Assembly: GCA_021826565.1 (NCBI GenBank)
Contig: JAKAZJ010000029.1
Coordinates: forward strand, 1-10,608
Source of the DNA: Pseudomonadota bacterium
Lineage (GTDB): Bacteria > Pseudomonadota > Alphaproteobacteria > Acetobacterales > Acetobacteraceae
Direction of reading: 5' to 3'
DNA length: 10,608 bases
Every line of letters begins with the position of its first letter. Positions within the stretch are counted from its first letter, which is position 1. A model generated the notes under the pieces. That model was not told the DNA's origin and searched no databases. It was given only the letters and a program-made list of their open reading frames with translations. The translations under genes were made by a program, and so were the position numbers. This document shows positions 1 to 6,583 of this stretch, in pieces.

Positions 1-493
1 GTTCGGCGATCACCGCGGCGCCGGCGCCGGACCAGCCGAGGCCGAAGCGGTGGATCGTCTCCTCGGTCAGGCCGCGACCGGTCAGATAGGCGCGCGCGGC
101 GGCACCTTCGGGCAGGGCTAGTCGGCGCTGGAAGGCGCTCGCCGCGGCTTCCAGGGCACCGGACAGGGTGTGGCGACGCAGCTCCGCTTCGGCGACCGCC
201 GGCGAGAGTTTCGGCACGTCCAGGCCCGCTTCGCCGGCCAGGCGCTCGATCGCTTCCATGAAGCCGGCGCCTTCGGATTGCATGACGAAGCTGATCGCAT
301 CGCCATGCGCGCCGCAGCCGAAGCAGTGGTAGTGGTCTTCGTAGATGTAGAAGCTGGCGGTCTTCTCGCCGTGGAACGGGCAACATGCCTTCCATTGCCG
401 GCCGGCGCGCTCCAGCCGCGTCCGCCGCCCGATCAGGGCCGACAGCGGCGTGCGCGCGCGCAGCTCGTCGAGAAAGGCGGGGGGGAGTGCCAT
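1..493 (-). CDS. dnaG: DNA primase DnaG, N-terminal part (gene runs off the left edge)
   Basis: DnaG makes the RNA primers for chromosome replication at the fork, working with the DnaB helicase. The visible 164 codons start at ATG 493-491 and read MALPPAFLDELRARTPLSAL, which lines up with the start of E. coli DnaG. The CHC2 zinc ribbon follows: CCPFHGEKTASF at residues 37-48, then HCFGCGAHGD at 56-65, giving zinc ligands C38, H41, C57 and C60. After it comes the usual FVMQSEGAGFMEAIERLAGE helical stretch and the linker towards the TOPRIM catalytic core, which lies outside the window. The start is supported by this alignment and by the one-base overlap with the upstream yqeY-family gene (TGATG, stop 495-493, start 493-491), which suggests translational coupling. 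The loop between H41 and C57 is two residues shorter than in E. coli. The rest of the gene and whatever follows it cannot be seen. Confidence 0.96.
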   Translation of the reverse strand, partial: MALPPAFLDELRARTPLSALIGRRTRLERAGRQWKACCPFHGEKTASFYIYEDHYHCFGCGAHGDAISFVMQSEGAGFMEAIERLAGEAGLDVPKLSPAVAEAELRRHTLSGALEAAASAFQRRLALPEGAAARAYLTGRGLTEETIHRFGLGWSGAGAAVIAE

Positions 494-963
494 CAGCCGC
501 CGATCGGCCCCCCCAGCGCCGCTTTCACGCGCGGACCGGCAATCGCCATGTCCAGCGCCGCGCCGTGGGCGGATCGCAGCGCGGCCATGACTTTCCCCAT
601 GTCCTTGACGCTGGCGGCCCCGGTCGCGGCGATGGCGGTCGCGACCGCGGCCTCGATCGCGGCCGGATCCAGGGCGGCGGGGAGAAAGCTTTCGATCACG
701 GCGATCTCGGCTTCCTCCTTGGCGGCGAGTTCGGGGCGATTGCCCTGGCGATACAGCGTGACCGATTCGCGGCGGGATTTCACCATGCCGCGGAGCATGG
801 CCAGGATTTCGTCGTCCGGGATCGCGGTGATCCCCTTGGGGCGGACGGCGATGTCGGTATCCTTCAGTTTCGCCAGGACCATGCGAAGGGTGGAGGTGCG
901 GGCAGAATCGCCGGCCCTCATGGCGGTCTTGAGGGCGGCGGAGAAATCGTCGCGGAGGGGCAT
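493..963 (-). CDS. yqeY: GatB/YqeY domain-containing protein
   Basis: This 156-residue protein belongs to the YqeY family, free-standing relatives of the tail domain of the GatB/GatE amidotransferase subunits that act on misacylated tRNA. The role of the free-standing form is not settled, so no reaction is assigned. The family pattern is clear: an N-terminal helical part (MPLRDDFSAALKTAMRAGD, then TLRMVLAKLKDTDIA), the conserved VKSRRESVTLYRQGNRPELA block at 61-80, the KEEAEIAVIESFLP segment at 82-95, and the DMGKVMAALR signature at 121-130, ending with VKAALGG. The length is normal for the family. ATG 963-961 is chosen because it gives the expected MPLRDD-type start; an AGGA lies at 978-975, about 11 bases upstream, rather far for a Shine-Dalgarno site. 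The gene is first in a minus-strand unit with dnaG and diverges from carA across a 141-bp control region. Confidence 0.93.
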   Translation of the reverse strand: MPLRDDFSAALKTAMRAGDSARTSTLRMVLAKLKDTDIAVRPKGITAIPDDEILAMLRGMVKSRRESVTLYRQGNRPELAAKEEAEIAVIESFLPAALDPAAIEAAVATAIAATGAASVKDMGKVMAALRSAHGAALDMAIAGPRVKAALGGPIGG

Positions 964-990
964 CTGTGGGCGGGTCCTGGAAATGAGGTC

Positions 991-1005
991 GGGGAAAATG
1001 TCCCC
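991..1005. promoter_or_regulatory. Palindrome GGGGA-N5-TCCCC, candidate operator 1
   Basis: The arms GGGGA (991-995) and TCCCC (1001-1005) are perfect inverted repeats around the spacer AAATG. The geometry, five-base arms with a five-base spacer, is the same as in the two palindromes nearer carA, and the arm differs from GGGAA by one base. On the minus strand it lies between the TATATATA box and the yqeY start, where a bound protein could hinder transcription of yqeY-dnaG. The operator role is inferred. Confidence 0.45.
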
Positions 1006-1016
1006 CTATATATAGG
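1005..1016. promoter_or_regulatory. CCTATATATAGG, candidate -10 element usable in both directions
   Basis: The run TATATATA (1007-1014) is the most AT-rich spot of the control region and stands out in a very GC-rich window. Being a perfect palindrome, it could serve as a -10 box for carA, yqeY or both. Transcription towards yqeY from it would give a leader of roughly 40 bases; towards carA, a leader of about 85 bases carrying both large palindromes. I see no convincing -35 element at the right distance on either strand, so the assignment is tentative. Confidence 0.35.
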
Positions 1017-1033
1017 TAACTCCCGCGCCGGGC

Positions 1034-1090
1034 GCGCTGGGAAGTTATTTCCCAATTTCGCGGAGTGTATTGCGCTGGGAAGTTAGTTCC
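1034..1090 (+). repeat. Direct repeat pair of 19 bases, 38 bases apart
   Basis: GCGCTGGGAAGTTATTTCC at 1034-1052 and GCGCTGGGAAGTTAGTTCC at 1072-1090 agree in 18 of 19 positions. Each copy contains one of the two palindromes, so the unit looks like a repeated protein-binding site and not a random duplication. The repeat ends 14 bases before the carA start codon. Confidence 0.8.
1038..1054. promoter_or_regulatory. Palindrome TGGGAA-N5-TTCCCA, candidate operator 2
   Basis: The six-base arms TGGGAA (1038-1043) and TTCCCA (1049-1054) are perfect inverted repeats around GTTAT. This is the best-formed member of the three similar palindromes and would be the natural reference site for a dimeric helix-turn-helix protein. 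As RNA it could also form a small hairpin, but no T-run follows, so it is not a terminator. Confidence 0.5.
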
Positions 1091-1097
1091 ATTAGAT
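1070..1097 (+). promoter_or_regulatory. Possible carA promoter overlapping a third palindrome
   Basis: TTGCGC (1070-1075) and TTAGAT (1092-1097) are weak matches to -35 and -10 hexamers with a 16-base spacer. The spacer is almost wholly filled by the imperfect palindrome GGGAA-GTTAG-TTCCA (1077-1091), the third site of the GGGRA-N5-TYCCM type. If used, transcription would begin at or next to the carA ATG at 1105, giving a leaderless message. This fits the absence of any Shine-Dalgarno sequence before carA. The hexamers are poor, so this is a suggestion only; the palindrome itself is directly visible. Confidence 0.3.
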
Positions 1098-1104
1098 TGC
1101 GGGC

Positions 1105-2454
1105 ATGGCACTCTCGGTCGAAGATATCATCGATCGCCTCGGCGGTCCGGATGCGGCGGCACGACTGGCCGGCGTGGGGCCGGAGGCGGTCCGCAAATGG
1201 CGCCAGGCCCGCGCCGTCCCCGCAAAACACTGGCCGGCGCTGTTGACCGCCACCGGGCTTGCGTTGTCCGACCTGCCCGGCGCGCCGGAACCTGCCCCGG
1301 AAATCCCACCTGGCGCCACCGCCGCGCTGGTGCTGGCCGACGGAGCGGTGTTCTGGGGCCGCGGCTTCGGCGCGCACACCGCCGACCCAGCCCCTGTTGG
1401 CGAGGTCTGCTTCAACACCGGCATGACCGGCTATCAGGAAACCCTGACCGACCCGTCCTATGCCGGGCAGATCATCACCTTCACCTTTCCCCATATCGGC
1501 AATGTCGGCGCCAACGCCGAGGACCTGGAAGCCGCGACCGTCGCGGCCCGCAGCCTGGTGGTGAAGCAGGACGTGACCGAGGCGGCGAACTGGCGCGCCT
1601 CCGGTGGATTAGATGCGTGGTTGCGCACGCGCGGTGTGGCCGGGATTGCGGGGGTGGATACGCGGGCGCTGACGGTTCGGATTCGCGACGGCGGCGCGCC
1701 CTCCGGCGTGCTCGCGTTCCCGACGGATGGGCGGTTCGACCTGCCGTCGCTGGCCGCGCTGGCCGCCTCCTGGCCGGGGCTGGAGGGGATGGACCTGGCA
1801 GCCGAAGTGACGTGCCGGCAAAGCTATGACTGGGACGAAACGCGCTGGGCCTGGCCCGACGGCGTGGGGCGGCAGACGGCGCCGCGGTTCCATGTGGTGG
1901 CGGTGGATTACGGGGCGAAGCGGAACATCCTGCGCTGCCTGGCCTCGGCGGGGTGCCGCGTGACCGTGGTGCCGGCGGCGACGACCTCCGAGGACATCCT
2001 GCGCCACAACCCGGACGGCGTGTTTCTGTCGAACGGACCGGGCGATCCGGCGGCAACCGGGGCGTATGCGGTGCCGGCGATCCAGGGCGTGCTGGCGGCC
2101 GGGGTGCCGGTGTTCGGCATCTGCCTGGGGCACCAATTGCTGGCGCTGGCTTTGGGGGCGCGGACCTTCAAGATGGCACGCGGGCACCGGGGGGCGAACC
2201 AGCCGGTGCAGGACCTGGCGACCCGGCGCGTTGAGATCACCAGCCAGAATCACGGTTTTGCGGTGGACCCGGACACGCTGCCCGCCGGCGTGCGGGTCAG
2301 CCATGTGTCGCTGTTCGACGGATCGAATGAGGGGATTGTCTGCACCGACCGGCCGGCATTTTCGGTGCAGTACCACCCGGAGGCCTCGCCGGGTCCTTCG
2401 GACAGCCATTACCTGTTCGGGCGATTTACGGCGATGATGGAGGCGCGGGCGTGA
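1105..2454 (+). CDS. carA: Carbamoyl-phosphate synthase small subunit CarA with an N-terminal helix-turn-helix extension
   Basis: CarA is the glutaminase subunit that passes ammonia to CarB for carbamoyl phosphate, used in pyrimidine and arginine synthesis. Residues from about 70 match the family: GEVCFNTGMTGYQETLTDPSY (split as 99-112 and 113-119), VDTRALTVRIRDGG, then the class I glutaminase with VDYGAKRNILR (268-277), the nucleophile C340 in GICLGHQ, HRGANQPV (361-368), and the H424/E426 pair in QYHPEAS. The catalytic triad is therefore complete. The protein has 449 residues against 382 in E. coli. The excess is residues 1-65: a small helical domain (VEDIIDRLGG, PDAAARLAGV, PEAVRKWRQARAVPAKHW) resembling Cro/YdaS-like helix-turn-helix domains, then a Pro-rich linker (GAPEPAPEIPPG). 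An in-frame TAG at 1093-1095 makes ATG 1105 the first possible start; no Shine-Dalgarno sequence is visible. The extension has the same GC-rich third positions as the body, so it is probably translated. Its stop overlaps the next gene (TGATG). Confidence 0.96.
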   Translation: MALSVEDIIDRLGGPDAAARLAGVGPEAVRKWRQARAVPAKHWPALLTATGLALSDLPGAPEPAPEIPPGATAALVLADGAVFWGRGFGAHTADPAPVGEVCFNTGMTGYQETLTDPSYAGQIITFTFPHIGNVGANAEDLEAATVAARSLVVKQDVTEAANWRASGGLDAWLRTRGVAGIAGVDTRALTVRIRDGGAPSGVLAFPTDGRFDLPSLAALAASWPGLEGMDLAAEVTCRQSYDWDETRWAWPDGVGRQTAPRFHVVAVDYGAKRNILRCLASAGCRVTVVPAATTSEDILRHNPDGVFLSNGPGDPAATGAYAVPAIQGVLAAGVPVFGICLGHQLLALALGARTFKMARGHRGANQPVQDLATRRVEITSQNHGFAVDPDTLPAGVRVSHVSLFDGSNEGIVCTDRPAFSVQYHPEASPGPSDSHYLFGRFTAMMEARA

Positions 2455-2705
2455 TGGACGCGATAGCGGCGTTGCTGGCGGTGGCGTTCCGCCATGTGAT
2501 CAACGAGCCGAATATCGAGGCTGGGTATGAGCGGTTCTGGACGCTTTCCGGAGGTGCTCTCGACGAGGACACATTCCGCTTGGTGATCACCGAAGCGCTA
2601 CGCCGCGGCCTCATCCGAGAGCCGATCCGCCTGCCGGAAGGGGCGCTGCAGTGCCACTGGCATTTAGAGCTAACCGAGCAGGGCGTGGCGGCTGCACGCC
2701 GCTGA
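2454..2705 (+). CDS. Small hypothetical protein between carA and carB, possibly winged-helix
   Basis: I do not recognise this 83-residue protein. It is likely real: its ATG (2454-2456) shares one base with the carA stop, its third positions are mostly G or C, and it fills the gap between two genes of one pathway. A GTG one codon earlier (2451) would also open the frame, but the TGATG overlap favours 2454. It has no signal peptide or membrane segment. Residues 2-16 and 37-52 look helical, and the tail from TFRLVITEALRRGLI (40-54) through a two-strand-like stretch (55-73) to LTEQGVAAARR (73-83) has the rhythm of a winged helix-turn-helix, where ...ALxxGLI... is followed by a wing and LTxxG. That reading is a guess from pattern alone. 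One could also read it as a small accessory protein of carbamoyl-phosphate synthetase. It should be translated together with CarA. Confidence 0.7.
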   Translation: MDAIAALLAVAFRHVINEPNIEAGYERFWTLSGGALDEDTFRLVITEALRRGLIREPIRLPEGALQCHWHLELTEQGVAAARR

Positions 2706-2762
2706 TCGGGGTCTCGCCGCGCCCTACCAAGAAATTCGGCGGCATCGCGCCCGCCCTCTTGC

Positions 2763-2766
2763 AGGA
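2763..2766 (+). promoter_or_regulatory. Weak ribosome binding site of carB
   Basis: AGGA at 2763-2766 is the only purine-rich site before the carB ATG, 13 bases upstream, which is longer than ideal. The 74-base gap 2706-2779 otherwise shows no clear promoter and no clear terminator, consistent with carB being read from the carA message. Confidence 0.4.
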
Positions 2767-2779
2767 CTGAAACCACCCC

Positions 2780-5700
2780 ATGCCCCGCCGCACCGACATC
2801 AAATCCATCCTCATCATCGGCGCCGGCCCAATCGTTATCGGCCAGGCCTGCGAATTCGACTATTCCGGCGCCCAGGCCTGCAAGGCGCTGCGCGCCGAGG
2901 GCTATCGCGTCATCCTGGTCAACTCCAATCCCGCCACCATCATGACCGATCCCGGTCTGGCGGACGCCACTTATATCGAACCGATCACGCCGGAGGTGGT
3001 CGAACGCATCATCGCACGCGAAAAGCCGGACGCGCTGTTACCCACCATGGGCGGGCAGACCGCGCTGAATACCGCCATGGCGCTGGCCGCCTCCGGCGCA
3101 CTGGATCGCCACGACGTCGAACTGATCGGTGCCCGCGCCGAGGTGATCGACCGCGCCGAGGACCGGCTGAAGTTCCGCGACGCGATGGCCGCGATCGGCA
3201 TCGAATCCCCTCGCTCGGTCATCGCCCACAGCTTGCCCGAAGCCCGCGCCGCACTGACCAGCATCGGGCTTCCCGCGGTCATCCGGCCATCCTTCACCTT
3301 GGGCGGCACCGGCGGCGGCATCGCCTATAACCGCGAGGAATTCGAGCAGATCGTCACCGGCGGTCTCGACGCCTCCCCCACCACCGAAGTCCTGATCGAG
3401 GAATCGGTGCTGGGATGGAAGGAATTCGAGATGGAGGTGGTGCGCGACCGCGCCGACAACTGCATCATCGTCTGCGCGATCGAGAACGTCGATCCGATGG
3501 GCATCCATACCGGCGATTCCGTCACGGTCGCTCCGGCGCTCACGCTGACCGATAAGGAATATCAGCGGATGCGCGATGCCTCGATCGCGTGCCTGCGCGC
3601 GATCGGCGTCGATACCGGCGGATCGAACGTGCAGTTCGCGGTCAATCCCGCGGACGGGCGGATGCTGGTGATCGAGATGAACCCGCGGGTCTCGCGCTCC
3701 TCCGCGCTCGCCTCCAAGGCCACCGGATTCCCGATCGCCAAGATCGCGGCCAAGCTGGCCGTGGGCTACACGCTGGACGAGCTCGCCAACGATATCACAC
3801 GGGTCACCCCCGCCAGCTTCGAGCCCACCATCGACTACGTGGTGGTGAAAATCCCCCGCTTCACCTTCGAGAAATTCCCCGGCACCCCCGCGCTGCTCAC
3901 CACGTCGATGAAATCCGTGGGCGAGGCGATGGCGATCGGACGCAGCTTCGCCGAGGCGTTGCAGAAGGGCCTGCGCAGCATGGAGACGGGCCTGTCCGGC
4001 CTGGACCCGGTGGAACCGCCAGGCGATGGCGGCGCCGACGCCTTCCGCGCGGCCTTGTCCGCACCGCGCCCGGACCGACTGCTGATGGCCGCGCAGGCGC
4101 TTCGCGCCGGCCTGTCGGTGGAAGACATCCACGCCGCCAGCAAATTCGACCCCTGGTTCCTGCGTGAGCTGGCGCGCATCGTCGCCGCCGAACGCGCGGT
4201 CGCCGCCGACGGTCTGCCGAACGAAGCCGGCGCCTTGCGCCGTCTGAAGGCGCTGGGCTTCTCCGATCACCGCCTGGGCGAGCTGATCCGCCGCCCGGAA
4301 GCCGAGGTCACCGCCCTGCGCGCCCGTCTGGGCGTGCATCCGGTGTACAAGCGCATCGACACCTGCGCCGGCGAGTTCGCCTCGGCGACGCCCTATATGT
4401 ATTCTACCTACGAAGGCGGCTTCGGCACGCCGGTCTGCGAGGCCGACCCCAGCGCAACCCGCAAGATCATCATCCTCGGCGGCGGCCCCAACCGTATCGG
4501 CCAAGGGATCGAATTCGACTATTGCTGCGTCCACGCCGCCTATGCGCTGAAGGATGCCGGGTTCGAGACCATCATGGTCAACTGCAACCCGGAAACCGTT
4601 TCCACCGACTACGACACCTCCGACCGGCTCTATTTCGAGCCGCTGACCGCCGAGGACGTGATCGCCTTGATCCGCCGCGAGCAGCAAGCCGGCACGGTGC
4701 TGGGCTGCATCGTGCAATATGGCGGGCAGACGCCCCTGAAACTTTCGCAGGCGCTGTCCAAGGCCGGCATCCCGATTCTAGGCACCAGCGCGGACGCGAT
4801 CGACGTCGCGGAAGACCGGGAACGGTTCCAGCAACTGCTCCACCGCCTGGGCCTGCGCCAACCGGAGAACGGCATCGCCCGTTCCGCCGCCGAAGCAGAA
4901 GCCATCGCCGAGCGCATCGGGTATCCGGTCGTGATCCGCCCCAGCTACGTCCTTGGCGGACGCGCGATGGAAATCGTGCATGACCGCTCCGGCCTGGCGC
5001 GCTACATGCGCGAAGCGGTCCGTGTCTCACCGGACAATCCCGTGCTCATTGACCGCTACCTGAACGACGCGATCGAAGTGGATGTCGATTGCATCTGCGA
5101 CGGCGAGACGGTGTATGTCGCCGGCGTGATGGAGCATATCGAGGAAGCCGGCATCCATTCCGGCGACTCCGCTTGCGCCCTGCCGCCCTATACGCTGTCG
5201 CCGGCCACCGTCACCGAACTCAAGGCTGAAACTGAGGCGATGGCCCGCGCGCTTGGCGTGATCGGCCTGATGAACGTCCAGTATGCGATCCAGGACGGCG
5301 TGATCTTCGTGCTGGAAGTGAACCCCCGCGCCTCCCGCACCGTCCCGTTCGTGGCGAAAGCGACCGGCGTGCCGGTGGCCAAGATCGGCGCGCGGGTGAT
5401 GGCCGGGGCGAAGCTGTCGGAATTCCGTCTGGACGACCAATCGATCGCGCCGCATGTCGCGGTGAAGGAGGCGGTGTTCCCGTTCGCCCGCTTCCCCGAC
5501 GTCGATACGATCCTGGGGCCGGAGATGAAATCGACCGGCGAGGTGATGGGTCTGGCGTCCAGCTTCGAGCGCGCCTTCGCCAAATCCCAGCTCGGCGCTG
5601 GGGTGATCCTGCCACAAGCCGGGACCGTGTTCCTGTCCGTCAAGGACGGAGACAAGCGGGGCGTGCCGCTGCTGGCGCGCCGGCTGACCGAGATGGGCTT

Positions 5701-6022
5701 TACCATTTTGGCCACGAGCGGCACCGCTGCCACCATCCGCGAGGCCGGCCTGCCCGCTACTCCGGTGAACAAGGTCCTGGAAGGACGCCCGCATTGCGTG
5801 GACGCGATCCTGTCGGGCGAGGTGCAACTGGTGATCAACACCGCCTCCGGCGCGCAATCCATCGCCGACAGCTACGCCATCCGCCGCGGCGCCCTGACCC
5901 ACGGGGTGCCGCATTACACCACCATGGCCGGGGCCAGGGCGGCGGTGCACGCAATCGCCAGCCTGCGCGCGGGACCGCTTGAAGTCGCGCCCCTGCAATC
6001 CTATTTTCGCGGATCATTCTGA
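2780..6022 (+). CDS. carB: Carbamoyl-phosphate synthase large subunit CarB
   Basis: CarB makes carbamoyl phosphate from bicarbonate, two ATP and the ammonia delivered by CarA. The 1080 residues are close to the 1073 of E. coli and show the full domain order. The first ATP-grasp half (about 1-400) opens with [20 protein letters not shown] and carries R129, R169, Q285, E299 and N301 at the same numbers as the E. coli nucleotide and metal ligands. An oligomerisation region follows (about 400-550). The second ATP-grasp half starts near 560 ([20 protein letters not shown]) and has Q834, E846 and N848, the counterparts of E. coli Q829, E841 and N843. The C-terminal MGS-like allosteric domain (about 948-1080) keeps T979, T982 and K998, matching E. 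coli T974, T977 and K993 of the UMP site, so feedback by UMP is probably retained. The start is the natural family start. It follows carA and the small gene, and most likely shares their transcript. Confidence 0.98.
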   Translation: MPRRTDIKSILIIGAGPIVIGQACEFDYSGAQACKALRAEGYRVILVNSNPATIMTDPGLADATYIEPITPEVVERIIAREKPDALLPTMGGQTALNTAMALAASGALDRHDVELIGARAEVIDRAEDRLKFRDAMAAIGIESPRSVIAHSLPEARAALTSIGLPAVIRPSFTLGGTGGGIAYNREEFEQIVTGGLDASPTTEVLIEESVLGWKEFEMEVVRDRADNCIIVCAIENVDPMGIHTGDSVTVAPALTLTDKEYQRMRDASIACLRAIGVDTGGSNVQFAVNPADGRMLVIEMNPRVSRSSALASKATGFPIAKIAAKLAVGYTLDELANDITRVTPASFEPTIDYVVVKIPRFTFEKFPGTPALLTTSMKSVGEAMAIGRSFAEALQKGLRSMETGLSGLDPVEPPGDGGADAFRAALSAPRPDRLLMAAQALRAGLSVEDIHAASKFDPWFLRELARIVAAERAVAADGLPNEAGALRRLKALGFSDHRLGELIRRPEAEVTALRARLGVHPVYKRIDTCAGEFASATPYMYSTYEGGFGTPVCEADPSATRKIIILGGGPNRIGQGIEFDYCCVHAAYALKDAGFETIMVNCNPETVSTDYDTSDRLYFEPLTAEDVIALIRREQQAGTVLGCIVQYGGQTPLKLSQALSKAGIPILGTSADAIDVAEDRERFQQLLHRLGLRQPENGIARSAAEAEAIAERIGYPVVIRPSYVLGGRAMEIVHDRSGLARYMREAVRVSPDNPVLIDRYLNDAIEVDVDCICDGETVYVAGVMEHIEEAGIHSGDSACALPPYTLSPATVTELKAETEAMARALGVIGLMNVQYAIQDGVIFVLEVNPRASRTVPFVAKATGVPVAKIGARVMAGAKLSEFRLDDQSIAPHVAVKEAVFPFARFPDVDTILGPEMKSTGEVMGLASSFERAFAKSQLGAGVILPQAGTVFLSVKDGDKRGVPLLARRLTEMGFTILATSGTAATIREAGLPATPVNKVLEGRPHCVDAILSGEVQLVINTASGAQSIADSYAIRRGALTHGVPHYTTMAGARAAVHAIASLRAGPLEVAPLQSYFRGSF

Positions 6023-6023
6023 C

Positions 6024-6062
6024 CCTCCCCGCCGACCGGGCGCCCCGCCCGGCCGAGGGAGG
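6024..6062 (+). terminator. Nested GC-rich hairpin after carB
   Basis: Two bases after the carB stop, an outer stem CCTCCC (6024-6029) / GGGAGG (6057-6062) encloses an inner seven-pair stem CCGGGCG (6036-6042) / CGCCCGG (6046-6052) with a three-base loop. The 3' side is followed by TCTTGT, which is only mildly T-rich. It could be a leaky intrinsic terminator that sets greA apart from carAB, or an RNA stabiliser at the 3' end of the carB message. The stems are directly visible; the function is inferred. Confidence 0.5.
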
Positions 6063-6095
6063 TCTTGTCGTACCCCGCCCACGCTCACGCCGCGC

Positions 6096-6101
6096 AGAGG
6101 A
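6096..6101 (+). promoter_or_regulatory. Ribosome binding site that decides the greA start
   Basis: AGAGGA lies eight bases before GTG 6110-6112, a good spacing. A longer frame could open at TTG 6065, but that codon sits at the foot of the hairpin, has no such site, and would add 15 residues absent from GreA proteins. Confidence 0.75.
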
Positions 6102-6109
6102 TCTCCGCC

Positions 6110-6583
6110 GTGCAGAAGTTCCCCATGACCGCCCCTGGCCTGGTGCGCCTGGAAGACGAACTGCGTCAGCTGCGCAGCGTGGAACGCCCCTCGATCATCC
6201 GCCAGATTGCGGAAGCGCGCGAGCACGGCGATCTCTCGGAAAACGCCGAGTACCATGCGGCGCGCGAACGCCAGTCCTTCATTGAGGGCCGCATCGCCGA
6301 GCTTGAGGAAATCGTCGGCGCCGCCGAGGTGATCGATATTTCCTCGCTGTCGGGCGAACACGTGAAATTCGGCGCGATCGTGCGGCTGATGGACGAAGAG
6401 AACGAAAAGGAATCAGGCTACCAGATCGTCGGTCTGCATGAGGCCGACATCAAGGCCGGACGGCTATCCGTGACCTCACCACTGGCCAAGGCGCTGATCG
6501 GCAAGAAGGTTGGGGACAGCGTCTCGGTACCGGCCCCCGGCGGCGACCGATCCTACGAGATCCTTGAAATCCGCTTCGGCTAA
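6110..6583 (+). CDS. greA: Transcription elongation factor GreA
   Basis: GreA enters the secondary channel of backtracked RNA polymerase and promotes cleavage of the extruded RNA 3' end, releasing stalled complexes. The 157 residues are one fewer than in E. coli. The start reads (GTG)[10 protein letters not shown], as in other alphaproteobacterial GreA proteins. The coiled-coil domain carries the signature [19 protein letters not shown] with the acidic D and E residues at the tip that act on the polymerase active site. The C-terminal FKBP-like domain follows from about residue 83, with [31 protein letters not shown] and a final [12 protein letters not shown] 6110 is chosen over an upstream TTG because of the AGAGGA site and the family length. 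It follows carB after a strong hairpin; carA-carB-greA is a familiar order in this class, so read-through from carAB is plausible. Confidence 0.97.
   Translation: MQKFPMTAPGLVRLEDELRQLRSVERPSIIRQIAEAREHGDLSENAEYHAARERQSFIEGRIAELEEIVGAAEVIDISSLSGEHVKFGAIVRLMDEENEKESGYQIVGLHEADIKAGRLSVTSPLAKALIGKKVGDSVSVPAPGGDRSYEILEIRFG

Larger units (their letters stand above)
964..1104. promoter_or_regulatory. Divergent control region between yqeY-dnaG and carA
   Basis: This 141-bp gap separates the start codons of two divergent units. It is locally AT-rich compared with the genes around it and is dense in symmetry. From left to right it holds a palindrome GGGGA-N5-TCCCC (991-1005), the perfect palindrome CCTATATATAGG (1005-1016), a GC palindrome CGCGCC-G-GGCGCG (1024-1036), a palindrome TGGGAA-N5-TTCCCA (1038-1054) and an imperfect copy of it (1076-1092). 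A lone half-site, GGGAGTTA read on the minus strand, lies at 1024-1017. Such clustering just where two genes diverge is the normal appearance of an operator region. I cannot tell from sequence alone which regulator binds, but the helix-turn-helix fused to CarA is an obvious candidate. Confidence 0.7.

Noticed and set aside
1038..1054. Palindrome before carA read as an intrinsic terminator or attenuator
   Set aside because: The stem has only six pairs and is followed by AATTTCGCGG, not a T-run, and no leader peptide with arginine or pyrimidine-related codons is visible.
170..1086. Two plus-strand open frames of 281 and 233 codons opposite dnaG and yqeY
   Set aside because: Both are mirror frames of the confidently identified minus-strand genes, with Ala/Arg-rich sequence and no recognisable domain.
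3038..4717. 559-codon open frame on the minus strand inside carB
   Set aside because: It is wholly antisense to a carB frame with all catalytic residues. Its His/Gly/Asp/Arg-rich product shows no family pattern; long antisense frames are expected in GC-rich coding DNA.
5027..5998. 323-codon minus-strand frame under the 3' half of carB
   Set aside because: Antisense shadow of the second ATP-grasp and MGS-like domains; no independent coding signal.
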